Of a stretch of 64,000 bases of DNA, positions 27,847 through 37,526 are shown piece by piece (positions within the stretch are counted from its first letter, which is position 1; every line of letters starts with the position of its first letter). A program made the position numbers and the translations under genes. This stretch comes from a bacterium (GTDB lineage Bacteria > Bacillota > Bacilli > Lactobacillales > Streptococcaceae), in NCBI GenBank assembly GCA_905221545.1, contig CAJNDO010000008.1, forward strand, positions 1-64,000. Direction: 5' to 3'. The notes under the pieces are model-generated. The model was not told where the DNA came from, made no database searches, and saw only the letters and a program-made list of their open reading frames with translations.

Positions 27847-27889
27847 AGTAAAAGTTTTGATTCATTGTTACAGCTTGTCTTTTATTCAT
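27830..27889 (-). CDS. Leader peptide rich in Phe/Tyr codons
   Basis: A 19-codon reading frame, MNKRQAVTMNQNFYFSYFR, ending TAG, just downstream of the promoter. Five of its last seven residues are aromatic (F, Y, F, Y, F around one Ser), a composition typical of attenuation control peptides. The stretch upstream of the ATG is purine-rich (AGAAAGCAGAAAAAGAA) but has no strong GGAGG, so translation would be moderate; a second in-frame ATG at 27865 is possible. Its final codons form pairing segment 1. A further 17-codon frame (27818-27765) with a single Trp codon follows but has no ribosome-binding site. Not proven to be translated. Confidence 0.65.
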   Translation of the reverse strand: MNKRQAVTMNQNFYFSYFR

Positions 27890-27921
27890 TTCTTTTTCTG
27901 CTTTCTTTTTTGATGTTTCCT

Positions 27922-27950
27922 ATCTTACCACCTTTTTCATCAGCTGTCAA
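27922..27950 (-). promoter_or_regulatory. Promoter of the aromatic transporter operon
   Basis: Minus strand perfect TTGACA (27950-27945), 17-base spacer, TAAGAT (27927-27922), about 33 bases before the leader-peptide ATG. Confidence 0.8.
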
Positions 27951-27971
27951 GAATATTTCAGAATTTTTTAA

Positions 27972-27986
27972 AATTTTTCGAAAATT
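27972..27986. promoter_or_regulatory. CodY-box-like sequence
   Basis: AATTTTTCGAAAATT matches 13 of 15 positions of the CodY consensus AATTTTCWGAAAATT. It lies about 22 bases upstream of the -35 of the aromatic transporter promoter. Confidence 0.4.
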
Positions 27987-28013
27987 CTTTCAAAGTTTTT
28001 TCAAATCAGTCCA

Positions 28014-28065
28014 ACAAAAAAAGGTTTATAATTCCCATAAAAATTGACATGGAAATTATAAAACC
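28014..28065 (-). terminator. Terminator after amiF
   Basis: Minus strand GGTTTTATAATTTCC (28065-28051), 15-base loop, GGAATTATAAACC (28035-28023), then an uninterrupted T run. Strong. Confidence 0.85.
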
Positions 28066-28069
28066 ATTA

Positions 28070-28996
28070 TTAGTTTAGTCCTTGTTGATAACGTGCCAAT
28101 TCGGCTTGGTTTGCCCAAACATAGTGACCTGGACGAATTTCTACCATAGATGGCTTATCAGTCTCATAATCGTGTTGACTTGGGTCGTAAACCTTCAAGA
28201 CCTTCTTGCGTTCCAAGATTGGATCTGGAATTGGTACAGCTGAAAGCAAGGCTTGAGTATATGGATGAATTGGATTGTTAAACAATTCTTCTGTTTCTGC
28301 AACCTCTACAATAACACCCTTGTAAATAACTGCGATACGATCTGAAATAAAGCGAACGACCGACAAGTCATGGGCGATGAAGAGATAAGTCAAACCAAGT
28401 TCTTTTTGGAATTTTTTAAGCAAGTTCAAGACTTGGGCACGAACAGAAACGTCCAAGGCTGAAATGGGCTCATCCGCAATAACAAAGTCTGGTTGCATGA
28501 CCAAGGCACGGGCAATACCGATACGTTGACGTTGACCACCTGAAAACTCATGAGGATAACGAGTCAAATGCTCAGCAAGAAGACCCACTTCACGGATAAT
28601 ATTTTTAACTTTCTCTTTACGTTCTTCTTCATCCTTAAACAGACGGTGATTGTAAAGACCTTCAGAAATAATATAATCAACAGTAGCACGTTCATTCAAA
28701 CTTGCTGCAGGGTCTTGGAAAATCATCTGGATACGACGAATCAATTCCGCAGCTTGTTCACGCGATTTCTTACCATTAATCTTTTGACCATCAAAAATGA
28801 TATCACCATTACTTGTGTCATTTAGACCAATGATGGCACGACCAATAGTTGTTTTCCCACTACCTGACTCACCTACAAGCGAGAAAGTTTCTCCCTTGTT
28901 GATAAAGAAGTTGGCATTTTTAACCGCGACAAACTTCTTACTTCCTTCACCGAAGGAAATTTCTAAATCTTTGATTTCTACTAATTTTTCAGACAT
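28070..28996 (-). CDS. amiF: Oligopeptide ABC transporter ATP-binding protein AmiF
   Basis: One of two ATPases of the Ami oligopeptide permease. 308 residues: Walker [16 protein letters not shown]-loop [11 protein letters not shown], signature [15 protein letters not shown], Walker [15 protein letters not shown]-loop [11 protein letters not shown], and the C-terminal OppF-type region [16 protein letters not shown]. The start at 28996 follows AGGAGG; an in-frame ATG at 29065 lies within amiE and is rejected. Last gene of the operon. Confidence 0.96.
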   Translation of the reverse strand: MSEKLVEIKDLEISFGEGSKKFVAVKNANFFINKGETFSLVGESGSGKTTIGRAIIGLNDTSNGDIIFDGQKINGKKSREQAAELIRRIQMIFQDPAASLNERATVDYIISEGLYNHRLFKDEEERKEKVKNIIREVGLLAEHLTRYPHEFSGGQRQRIGIARALVMQPDFVIADEPISALDVSVRAQVLNLLKKFQKELGLTYLFIAHDLSVVRFISDRIAVIYKGVIVEVAETEELFNNPIHPYTQALLSAVPIPDPILERKKVLKVYDPSQHDYETDKPSMVEIRPGHYVWANQAELARYQQGLN

Positions 28997-29006
28997 TTCC
29001 TTCCTC

Positions 29007-30074
29007 CTAGTCTGCCAGATGGGCAAATCCCATTTTTTCACGGATCTTATCGTGGAGATTTGCAATCACAGCTGGTTTTTCTACTTTTGGAGCATCCTCA
29101 TGAAGAAGCCAAGTTTTAGCCCAATGTGTCTCTGATACTGAGAATTGAGGGGCTTTTTGTTCGAAGTCAATCTGCATTGCATAGTCTGAACGCAAGGCAA
29201 AGGCATCCCCTTTCAGGTCAGTATAAAGTGACGGAGGTGTTCCTGGGATTGAGTAAAGATCCCCTTTATCATCAGCAAGCTGAGGCAAGCTAGACAAGAG
29301 ACTCCATGTATATGGATGGCGAGGGTCATAGAAGACTTCCTCGACAGTTCCATACTCAACGATTTCTCCTGCATACATAACCGCTACCTTATCCGCAATA
29401 CTTGCTACCACACCAAGGTCGTGAGTAATAAAGATTGTTGTGAAATGGTACTCATTTTGTAATGATTTGAGCAAATCAATAATCTGTGCTTGAATGGTCA
29501 CATCCAAGGCAGTTGTTGGCTCATCACAAATCAAGACATCAGGTCGGCAGGCAAGGGCAATAGCAATAACGATACGTTGACGCATTCCTCCAGAATATTG
29601 GAATGGGTATTCATCAAAACGTCTATCTGCATCTGGAATCCCAACCTTATTCATGTAGTCAATAGCCAATTCTTTTGCTTCCTTGGCTGTTTTCCCTTGG
29701 TGTTTTACAATAACTTCTGTAATCTGACTACCAATTGTTTTAATTGGGTCCAAACTAGTCATTGGGTCCTGGAAGATAGTCGCAATCTTAGCACCACGAA
29801 TTTGTTCCCAATCTTTGTGAGAAGACAAGGCTGTCAAATCCTGGCCACGGTAGTCAATGCTACCTTGGGCAATGCGACCATTTTCTTCGAGCATACCTGT
29901 GAAGGTCTTTGTCAAAACAGATTTCCCTGATCCTGACTCACCTACCAAGGCCAATACTTCACCTTCAACTAGTTCAAGGGAAACGCCGCGAATGGCTGTC
30001 AATACTTTGTCACGAACGTCAAATTCCACGACAATATCGCGAGCAGTCAAAATTACATTTTTTTCTTTTGTCAT
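29007..30074 (-). CDS. amiE: Oligopeptide ABC transporter ATP-binding protein AmiE
   Basis: Partner ATPase to AmiF. 355 residues: Walker [16 protein letters not shown]-loop [12 protein letters not shown], signature [16 protein letters not shown], Walker [16 protein letters not shown]-loop [12 protein letters not shown], then the OppD-type C-terminal region [14 protein letters not shown] that includes a peptide-transporter-specific extension. It lies eight bases after amiD. Confidence 0.96.
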   Translation of the reverse strand: MTKEKNVILTARDIVVEFDVRDKVLTAIRGVSLELVEGEVLALVGESGSGKSVLTKTFTGMLEENGRIAQGSIDYRGQDLTALSSHKDWEQIRGAKIATIFQDPMTSLDPIKTIGSQITEVIVKHQGKTAKEAKELAIDYMNKVGIPDADRRFDEYPFQYSGGMRQRIVIAIALACRPDVLICDEPTTALDVTIQAQIIDLLKSLQNEYHFTTIFITHDLGVVASIADKVAVMYAGEIVEYGTVEEVFYDPRHPYTWSLLSSLPQLADDKGDLYSIPGTPPSLYTDLKGDAFALRSDYAMQIDFEQKAPQFSVSETHWAKTWLLHEDAPKVEKPAVIANLHDKIREKMGFAHLAD

Positions 30075-30082
30075 TTCTACTC

Positions 30083-31009
30083 CTATCTATGTGTACGTGG
30101 ATCACTAGCATCCGCTAAGTTTTGACCAACTACGAAAAGGGACAAGGATACCAAGACAAGAGTTGTCAATGGAATCCAGAACAAGTAAGCATTGGTTGTT
30201 ACGTTTTGTGAATAATCCGAAATCAAACGACCCAAACTTGGTACTGTAATCGGTAATCCCAAACCGAAGAAAGACAAGAAGGCTTCGTATGAGATAAAGC
30301 TTGGAAGCATTTGAGTCATCGTTGTCACAATAACAGATACCAATTGTGGCATAATGTTTTTAGCAACAATTTTCAAGGTTGGTGTTCCCAAAGTACGTGA
30401 CGCCAAGTTGTATTCCAAATCACGATAACGTAAGATTTGCACACGAATCATGAAGGCAATTCCGATCCATGTTGTCACACTCATGGCAAAAATCAGATTC
30501 CAGAATCCAGCTCCGATTGAGTAAGTCAAGACAATGACAATCAAAAGAGATGGGATGTTTGAGATGACGTTATAAACTTCCATCATGACACGGTCAACGG
30601 ATTTTGAAATTCCCCAAATACCTCCGACAAAGACACCGATAACCAAGTTAATCACTGTCGCAATCACAGAAATGAGGATAGAGTTACGAGCTCCAAACCA
30701 GACACCGTCAAAGAGAGATTTACCGTTACTGTCAGTACCGAACCAATGCTCAGCATTTGGCTTGATATAACGAGCGCTAAAATCGTTTACCTTGCTGACA
30801 TCATTGAAATCAAACTTAGAAAACATTGGGTAGATGAAACTCATCAAAATGATAGCTACCAAGATTCCCAACATGACTACAGTTGATTTTTTCTTCATAA
30901 ACTGTCTAAACACTGAACCCCAGTATGAATAAGCTGGCGCATCAATGGCTTCAGAGGCAAAATCGTCACGTTTTACAAACTGAAATTTTTCTTTATCGAT
31001 TGTAGACAT
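30083..31009 (-). CDS. amiD: Oligopeptide ABC transporter permease AmiD
   Basis: Inner membrane permease, 308 residues with six predicted segments, beginning with a cytoplasmic N-terminus and then [20 protein letters not shown]. The binding-protein-dependent transport signature appears as [46 protein letters not shown] is the typical DppC/OppC external loop. One-base overlap with amiC; translation coupled. Confidence 0.95.
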   Translation of the reverse strand: MSTIDKEKFQFVKRDDFASEAIDAPAYSYWGSVFRQFMKKKSTVVMLGILVAIILMSFIYPMFSKFDFNDVSKVNDFSARYIKPNAEHWFGTDSNGKSLFDGVWFGARNSILISVIATVINLVIGVFVGGIWGISKSVDRVMMEVYNVISNIPSLLIVIVLTYSIGAGFWNLIFAMSVTTWIGIAFMIRVQILRYRDLEYNLASRTLGTPTLKIVAKNIMPQLVSVIVTTMTQMLPSFISYEAFLSFFGLGLPITVPSLGRLISDYSQNVTTNAYLFWIPLTTLVLVSLSLFVVGQNLADASDPRTHR

Positions 31010-32505
31010 TATTTGCCTCCTTTCTCAGTCAATTTAATACGTGGGTCAATAATGGTCATCCAAATATCTCCTAAAAGAAGTGAGAAGATAGAAATACATG
31101 TAAAGATGAAGACAAGACCTACGACCATAGAGTTATTAGATGCTTTTACAGAGTCAATCAACATTTTACCCATACCTGGGAAGGCGAAGACTGTTTCAGT
31201 AAGAGTTGCACCACCGATAACCCCGATAACGGCACCAGGAATTCCTGAAACCAGAGGAACCATGGCATTTTTAAAGATGTGTTTGTTTGAAATTTCTTTT
31301 TCAGACAAACCTTTTGCACGAGCAAAACGTACAAAATCTTGTGATTGCAAGTCAATCATGTAACGACGAATCCAAATAGCTGTACCAGGAGCCCCCAACA
31401 AACCAAGGATAACTGCTGGTAAAACGTAAGAACGCCAATCTCCAGCACCCAAGATAGGGAATGAATCTGGCAAGCCAATTGAAGAACCAGCCAAACGAAC
31501 GATATAAACCAAGGCAATTGTTGGAAGAGCCATCAAGAAGGTCAAAGCCCCTGTTGAGAAGCTATCAATCCAAGTGTTCTTGAAGCGAGCCATAGCTGAA
31601 CCAAGTGGCACGGCAATCGCATAAGAAATCACCAAACCAATCAATCCAACGACAGCAGAGCTGGCAATCATAGACGGATATTGGTAGTTACTTTCAGTAG
31701 CTGTATAAGGATCATCTTTTCCGTAGTTGGCTACTTCACGAGAATCAGCCTGACTAGGTGATTTGTAGGTTCTTGAGTAAATATTTACAGAAGAAGTTTT
31801 CTTACCTGTTGGGAACTGAACTTGAGCAGTTTTTGTTTGCCCTTGCCCCTGAGTAATAACCTGTAAAACAGGACTATTAGCATAGGTTGGATAAGAGTCA
31901 CCTAAATTAATGTTCACAAAGTTTTGATGCACAAATGGGAACTGACTGTTGAAGTACAAGAGATATTTGTGTTTAGTTCCTGAACCGACCAAGGACCATC
32001 CGATAGCTGGATCATTTTCAAAACGAAGATAACGTTTCAAGTCTGGATTCTCAGGGTCTTGAATTTTATTTGTATGGTCAATGTCAATCAAGTTAGCATA
32101 GAATTTGAAAACACGTTCAAAAATTGGGATTTCACGAGTAGCGTAGAATTGGCCACTTTCAGTAAATTCTCCCAAGGTCCAACCATGACCGATTTGTTTG
32201 ATGTATTTTTCATAGATAGCCTTGTTGGTGTCATTAGCTTCAACTGTTACAGAAGAATCCATCTGGCTAGCTTTTTCTTGCAACTCTTTGGTATCGTAGT
32301 ACTCGATATAGCCCATACGCTCATAAACGGTATTTTCATAGTTATCACGTTTATCAGCCGTTGTCGCAATCTTGTTATAGTTGGTATCCTGTTTGAAAAT
32401 CAATTTTCGAGGAACCATTGTATAGATAATCGTGTAAGTCAAGGTTGTTACTAAGAAGATAGAAACCAATGACCGCAAAACACGCATAAAAATATATTTT
32501 TTCAT
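31009..32505 (-). CDS. amiC: Oligopeptide ABC transporter permease AmiC
   Basis: Permease partner of AmiD, 498 residues. It is longer than usual OppB proteins because about 190 residues of extracytoplasmic sequence lie between the first membrane helix (residues 7-30) and the rest of the permease domain, a feature of streptococcal AmiC. The coupling loop is [25 protein letters not shown], and the last segments follow [22 protein letters not shown]. It is separated from amiA by a hairpin that probably reduces read-through, so that the binding protein is made in excess. Confidence 0.95.
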   Translation of the reverse strand: MKKYIFMRVLRSLVSIFLVTTLTYTIIYTMVPRKLIFKQDTNYNKIATTADKRDNYENTVYERMGYIEYYDTKELQEKASQMDSSVTVEANDTNKAIYEKYIKQIGHGWTLGEFTESGQFYATREIPIFERVFKFYANLIDIDHTNKIQDPENPDLKRYLRFENDPAIGWSLVGSGTKHKYLLYFNSQFPFVHQNFVNINLGDSYPTYANSPVLQVITQGQGQTKTAQVQFPTGKKTSSVNIYSRTYKSPSQADSREVANYGKDDPYTATESNYQYPSMIASSAVVGLIGLVISYAIAVPLGSAMARFKNTWIDSFSTGALTFLMALPTIALVYIVRLAGSSIGLPDSFPILGAGDWRSYVLPAVILGLLGAPGTAIWIRRYMIDLQSQDFVRFARAKGLSEKEISNKHIFKNAMVPLVSGIPGAVIGVIGGATLTETVFAFPGMGKMLIDSVKASNNSMVVGLVFIFTCISIFSLLLGDIWMTIIDPRIKLTEKGGK

Positions 32506-32526
32506 ATCATTTCCTTTAAAAATCCC

Positions 32527-32558
32527 AAAAGAACCTTCTCCTCATGGAGAGAAAGTTC
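32527..32558 (-). terminator. Partial terminator between amiA and amiC
   Basis: Minus strand GAACTTTCTC...GAGAAGGTTC stem (32558-32549 with 32540-32531), then TTTTGGGATTTTT. The interrupted T run suggests incomplete termination. Confidence 0.7.
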
Positions 32559-32571
32559 TATTGAAAATTAT

Positions 32572-34560
32572 TTACTTCACATGACTTGCCAATTCTTTTT
32601 GAGCTTTCTCGTTTGACTCAGTCTTTTCTTTCAACCATTTTTCACGAGCTTTTTCATACTCTTCTTTGGTGATTGCTTTTTCACCAACTTCAGTATACTT
32701 CAAGTATCCTGCATTTTCACCTTTAAGACCAGCTACAGAATATGAAGAGCTAAATGGTAGAACTTTTGAAACATATGAAACGGCTGTTTCTTTAGGAGAA
32801 GCCATTACTGGAATTGTCAAAGCATTGTCAGTCAACCAAGCTTGTGCTACTGCATATTTTTCATAACGTTTTTGAACGTCTTGGTTTTCGCTGTTTGCGT
32901 CATCAAGTAATTTTCCATAGTCAGCTAAACCAAGTTTGCTTAATACTGATGCATCAGTGTTTTGGTCAATACCAAGGTAAAGACGAGTACTTCCTCCCTT
33001 AAGGACGAACTGATCCAAGAAAGTAGAAGGATCTTGATAATCAGGGTTCCATCCTAGCAAGGTATGGATATCCCAGTCTTGCTCTTTAGCTGTTGGAGCA
33101 CTAAATGAAATTGGTAAAGCTTCTGCTTGAGTCATTTGTTGCAAGTCTACAACAACATTATCTGAACCCAATACTTTTTCAACTGATTGCTTCAATGATT
33201 GGACACGGTTTACAACCGCTGTTGATTCTTGGATAACCAAGGCATCCAAGTGAATTGGGAATTCAACTCCTTCAGCTTGTAGGCTTGATTTTGCTTTAGC
33301 AAAGACTTCTTTAGCTTTTTCTTCATTGTAAAGTCCATTTTGAGAATCTGCTAGAGATACGTTTGACCAAGTAGAAGAATTTGTCTTAGCCAAGCTATCT
33401 TGTACCAATTCACCAAATGTTTTCTTACCAACTTGAAGATTATATGGTGCAAATGTATTACGGATGGCTACTGCAGCTCCATCAGTACCATTTGTTTGAG
33501 CTGAATAAGAACTGCGATCTACCGCAAAGTTCAAGGCTTGACGGAATTCCTTGTTCAACAAGGCTTTCTTAGTAGATGTCTTTTGGGCGTCACTTGTCTT
33601 AGCAGTGTGGTTATAAGTTGTACGACCATAGTTCAAGCTGACAGTTGCAACACCCGCACCTGGTTCGTTAAAGTAAATGTTATCTTTGAAGTCAGCTGCA
33701 TATTTTTCATATGTCGAACTTGTAGGGAAGATACGAGCTTTGCTATATTGACCATCAGAAAAACCTTTGGCAATTACATCTTGATCCTTACCATCCCAGA
33801 AAGTGAACTTAACGTTCTCAATTTTTACATTTTCTTTATCCCAGTAAGCGTCATTTTTAGCCATCTCGATAGATGATTTAGGAGTTACAGCCTTCAAGAC
33901 AAATGGACCGTTATAAAGAATAGAGTTCGCATCTGTTGGAGCACCAAAACCTTCCCCTTTTGAAGCTAAGAATTCTTCATTAACTGGCATCAAAACACCA
34001 CTAGTTGTCTTGTCATTCCAGAAAGTTTCTGGCTGGTTCAAGGTATATTCTAGTGTTTGATCATCAACTGCTTTTACTCCAACGGTTGAAAAATCACTTG
34101 TTTCACCCTTGATATATGCTTCTAATCCTTTAATAGAAGAGCTAACGATTGAAAGTCCTTTTGATTTTCCATCTACCGCATGTTTCAAACCAGTAACGAA
34201 GTCTTTAGCAGTGACAGGAGCATATTCTTCTCCCTCTGCAGTTACCCATTTAGCATCCTTACGGATTTTATAGGTATAAGTCAAACCATCTTTTGAAACT
34301 GTCCATGATTCAGCAATAGAAGGAACTAAATTACCATATTTATCATTAGCCAACAAACCATCTACAGCATTTGTTGTGATGAAAGATGTTGAATCAATAT
34401 TGCTAACGATGTAATCCAAGGTTTCTGGATCTGTTTGATAAACATATTGGTAATCTTTTGCTAGTTTAGCATTATTTGAACTAGTGTTTGAACACGCAGC
34501 TAGAACTCCTGACGCTAATAAGGTAGCTCCTGCTACAGCAAGCACTTGACTTTTTTTCAT
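32572..34560 (-). CDS. amiA: Oligopeptide-binding lipoprotein AmiA
   Basis: Extracellular peptide-binding lipoprotein of the Ami system, 662 residues. The signal peptide ends with the lipobox LAAC (Cys about 23). Family 5 solute-binding features include YQTDPETLDYIVSN, NEEFLASKGEGFGAPTDANSILYNGPFVLK and RQALNFAVDRSSYSAQ. The C-terminus EKAQKELASHVK matches AmiA/AliA proteins. Its position upstream of amiCDEF argues for AmiA, but the middle and C-terminal third (for example QQMTQAEALPISFSAPTAKE) differ from the pneumococcal AmiA I remember, so a diverged or mosaic allele is possible. RBS AGAGGAG lies upstream. Ami imports peptides for nutrition and peptide signals for regulators of the Rgg type. 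Confidence 0.92.
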   Translation of the reverse strand: MKKSQVLAVAGATLLASGVLAACSNTSSNNAKLAKDYQYVYQTDPETLDYIVSNIDSTSFITTNAVDGLLANDKYGNLVPSIAESWTVSKDGLTYTYKIRKDAKWVTAEGEEYAPVTAKDFVTGLKHAVDGKSKGLSIVSSSIKGLEAYIKGETSDFSTVGVKAVDDQTLEYTLNQPETFWNDKTTSGVLMPVNEEFLASKGEGFGAPTDANSILYNGPFVLKAVTPKSSIEMAKNDAYWDKENVKIENVKFTFWDGKDQDVIAKGFSDGQYSKARIFPTSSTYEKYAADFKDNIYFNEPGAGVATVSLNYGRTTYNHTAKTSDAQKTSTKKALLNKEFRQALNFAVDRSSYSAQTNGTDGAAVAIRNTFAPYNLQVGKKTFGELVQDSLAKTNSSTWSNVSLADSQNGLYNEEKAKEVFAKAKSSLQAEGVEFPIHLDALVIQESTAVVNRVQSLKQSVEKVLGSDNVVVDLQQMTQAEALPISFSAPTAKEQDWDIHTLLGWNPDYQDPSTFLDQFVLKGGSTRLYLGIDQNTDASVLSKLGLADYGKLLDDANSENQDVQKRYEKYAVAQAWLTDNALTIPVMASPKETAVSYVSKVLPFSSSYSVAGLKGENAGYLKYTEVGEKAITKEEYEKAREKWLKEKTESNEKAQKELASHVK

Positions 34561-34596
34561 TTCTTTACTCCTCTTATAAAGTATAGGTTATCATCA

Positions 34597-34625
34597 ATTA
34601 TACCATAGATTTCAAGAAAAGTAAA
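34597..34625 (-). promoter_or_regulatory. ami operon promoter
   Basis: Minus strand TTTACT (34625-34620), 17-base spacer, TATAAT (34602-34597) with an extended TGG before the -10. Confidence 0.8.
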
Positions 34626-34627
34626 CG

Positions 34628-34642
34628 AATTTTCAGAATATT
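34628..34642. promoter_or_regulatory. CodY box upstream of the ami promoter
   Basis: AATTTTCAGAATATT matches 14 of 15 positions of AATTTTCWGAAAATT. It begins two bases upstream of the -35, fitting CodY control of peptide import when branched-chain amino acids are plentiful. Confidence 0.65.
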
Positions 34643-34676
34643 TAGGCTTATTGACACAAAAAATCTGAAAAAGCTA

Positions 34677-34705
34677 TTGACTGAAAATCATTTTCAAGGT
34701 ATAAT
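34677..34705 (+). promoter_or_regulatory. tRNA-Cys promoter
   Basis: TTGACT (34677-34682), 17-base spacer, TATAAT (34700-34705), 12 bases before the mature 5' end. Confidence 0.85.
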
Positions 34706-34717
34706 AATAAACGTTAA

Positions 34718-34788
34718 GGCGGTATAGCCAAGTGGTAAGGCACGGCTCTGCAAAAGCTTGATCGTCGGTTCAAATCCGTCTACCGCCT
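34718..34788 (+). tRNA. tRNA-Cys (anticodon GCA)
   Basis: 71-base cloverleaf. The acceptor stem is GGCGGTA/TACCGCC with discriminator T, the D arm GCCAAGTGGTAAGGC, the anticodon loop CTGCAAA with GCA, and the T arm GTCGGTTCAAATCCGTC containing TTCAAAT. CCA is not encoded. It stands alone with its own promoter and terminator. Confidence 0.96.
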
Positions 34789-34822
34789 TCTATAACTTGA
34801 TTTATCAGGTTTCACATGAACA

Positions 34823-34850
34823 GAAAGCCCAATTTGAAGGGCTTTTTCCT
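34823..34850 (+). terminator. Terminator after tRNA-Cys
   Basis: AAAGCCC, eight-base loop, GGGCTTT followed by TTCCTTTTTC. Confidence 0.8.
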
Positions 34851-34944
34851 TTTTCTTTGGATAAATAAGGATAGATTTAGAAAAGTTTTGGGGCGGATTT
34901 GGGGACTGAGTTTTTCGAGGATACTATTCCCTTTTGAAATCAAC

Positions 34945-34978
34945 CGAAAAAAGCTTTGTCACTCATGATGACAAAAGC
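34945..34978 (-). terminator. Terminator after the CNNM/HlyC-like gene
   Basis: Minus strand GCTTTTGTCA...TGACAAAGC stem with a seven-base loop, then TTTTTTCGG. Confidence 0.8.
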
Positions 34979-34985
34979 CTCTAAT

Positions 34986-36317
34986 TTACTCTGTTTCTTC
35001 TTCTATTTCGACTTCTGTGATTTGAACTTTTACCTTGGTAACACGTCCATTTTTCACTTTATCATTGGTTAAGATAAGCTGTTTGTTTTGGCTGACCAAT
35101 TCATAGCTGAGTTTCTCAGTCGTTGGAATGGTCCCAACTCCTGTCAAATAATAACCAGCGATGGTATCAACGTCATCACTTTCCAGTTCAACATCAAAGT
35201 AGTCATTGAAGTCATTTAGATTCATGGTACCTTGAACGATATAGGTGTCTTCTCCAATTTTATGAACTTCGATTTCAGCCTTATCTGTTTCGTCATCGAT
35301 TTCCCCAACAATTTCCTCTAAGAGGTCTTCTAGGGTTACCAAACCAGCCATCCCGCCGTACTCATCCAGCAGAATTGCCATTTGATTTTGCGTATTGCGA
35401 AGAGCTTTTAAAAGATCATCCACAAAAATCGTCTCTGGTACAAAAAGCGGTGTTTGTAAAATCCGTCTCCAAACAATATTGTCAAAGCCATCAACAAAGG
35501 CTGCATTGAGCAGGCGCTTGGTATGAATCAAACCGATTACATTATCCTTGTCTCCATCATAGACAGGGATACGAGAATAATTTTGCTTTAAAATACTTTC
35601 AATAATAGCCTGATTGTCATCCTGAATATCGACCATAAAGGCATCCGTCCGAGGAACCATGACTTCTCTGGCCATCAATTCGTCCAGTGAAAAAATCCCC
35701 TGTAACATCTCAATTTCGTCAGCATCTAGTGTTTCTTCACTATTGGTCAACATGTACTCAATTTCATCACGGGTCATTTTTTCGTCAGCATCATCAAAGG
35801 TCATAGGAGTCAAACGACTCAAAAGATTGGTAGACGCAGACAAGAGCCAGACAAAGGGACTAACTAGTTTCCCCAGGCCAATGATAACTGGCGCTGTACG
35901 AATTGCCAAGGCATCTTTTAGATTAAGAGCGATTCTCTTAGGATACAATTCCCCAAAAACGATAGAAATATAAGTCAAAAATGCTAAAGATAGAAAACTT
36001 GCAATAGCATAAGCTGTTTCGCCATTTCCAAGCCAAGATGCAATTTCTCGTCCCAGAGTTTCTGCCAAACTTGCCCCTGACAAGATTGTAATCAAGGTTA
36101 TTCCTACTTGAATAGTCGATAAAAAGTGGTTAGGATTTTCTAGTACCTTCAGCAGACGGATATAGCGTCTATCTCCTTCTTCTGCCTTTTGTTCAACACG
36201 CGCACGGTTTAGTGACACCATGGCCATTTCTGTGGCTGAGAAAAAGGCATTTAATACCGTCAAGATAAACAATAAAACAAATTGTAGCAACAAATTCTGA
36301 CTACTTGGGTCTTCCAT
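34986..36317 (-). CDS. CNNM/HlyC-CorC family transmembrane protein with CBS pair
   Basis: A 443-residue protein with an N-terminal DUF21 membrane domain of four hydrophobic segments (LLLQFVLLFILTVLNAFFSATEMAMVSLNRARVEQ; TIQVGITLITILSGASLAE). A CBS-domain pair follows (ARVMVPRTDAFMVDIQD-type, seen as MAREVMVPRTDAFMVD, and ILLDEYGGMAGLVTLEDLLEEIVGEI). The C-terminal CorC_HlyC domain ends in an acidic tail. Related proteins are implicated in Mg2+ or Co2+ export; the old name hemolysin C is not evidence of hemolysis. Promoter has an extended TGATATAAT near 36348. Monocistronic. Confidence 0.88.
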   Translation of the reverse strand: MEDPSSQNLLLQFVLLFILTVLNAFFSATEMAMVSLNRARVEQKAEEGDRRYIRLLKVLENPNHFLSTIQVGITLITILSGASLAETLGREIASWLGNGETAYAIASFLSLAFLTYISIVFGELYPKRIALNLKDALAIRTAPVIIGLGKLVSPFVWLLSASTNLLSRLTPMTFDDADEKMTRDEIEYMLTNSEETLDADEIEMLQGIFSLDELMAREVMVPRTDAFMVDIQDDNQAIIESILKQNYSRIPVYDGDKDNVIGLIHTKRLLNAAFVDGFDNIVWRRILQTPLFVPETIFVDDLLKALRNTQNQMAILLDEYGGMAGLVTLEDLLEEIVGEIDDETDKAEIEVHKIGEDTYIVQGTMNLNDFNDYFDVELESDDVDTIAGYYLTGVGTIPTTEKLSYELVSQNKQLILTNDKVKNGRVTKVKVQITEVEIEEETE

Positions 36318-36421
36318 AGTTCTTCTCCTAAAATAGTATCTTACCTTCTATTATATCACAAAATTTAGTCCAGTACATATTATTTTTTCTCAGTGTCTAT
36401 TCTAGTCCTACTTAAATTGTC

Positions 36422-36457
36422 AAAAAAACTCCCACATCCACAAGTGACATAGGAGTT
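36422..36457 (-). terminator. Terminator after endA
   Basis: Minus strand AACTCC...GGAGTT stem with an inner CAC/GTG pair, followed by TTTTTTTG. Confidence 0.8.
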
Positions 36458-36468
36458 AATCTTATCTT

Positions 36469-37331
<863 letters not shown>

Positions 37332-37333
<2 letters not shown>

Positions 37334-37526
37334 AATTTCCTGTAAATTTATGAATCAATTCCTGCCATTTTGCTGGAGACAGGATAGCCCATGGATCTTG
37401 ACCCTTGCCCAAGATTCCATAACCGACCATTAAACCGATTCCTAGGGCTAAAGCACCTAAAATCAGTACCAGAATAACTAAAAGTAAACGCTTGGCTACG
37501 TAGCCTGATTTCTTATTCATCTTCAT
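37332..37526 (-). CDS. epuA: EpuA-like small membrane protein (DNA-directed RNA polymerase subunit beta family annotation)
   Basis: A 64-residue single-pass membrane protein: short basic N-terminus [13 protein letters not shown], hydrophobic segment [26 protein letters not shown], then [25 protein letters not shown] outside. The DPWxILSPxKWQELIxKFTG tail is typical of the EpuA family, located next to endA in pneumococcus. The start at 37526 (GAGG six bases upstream) overlaps the murA stop; an ATG at 37520 is an alternative. Function unknown; the RNA polymerase name in databases is not supported by anything visible here. Confidence 0.82.

Noticed and set aside
27655..27950. T-box riboswitch controlling the aromatic transporter
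   Set aside because: The leader length would fit, but the conserved TGGNACCGCG T-box/antiterminator core is missing before the terminator, while alternative pairings explain the region better.
27865..28047. Plus-strand 60-codon open frame over the leader
   Set aside because: Runs antisense over promoter and leader, low-complexity hydrophobic, no ribosome-binding site.
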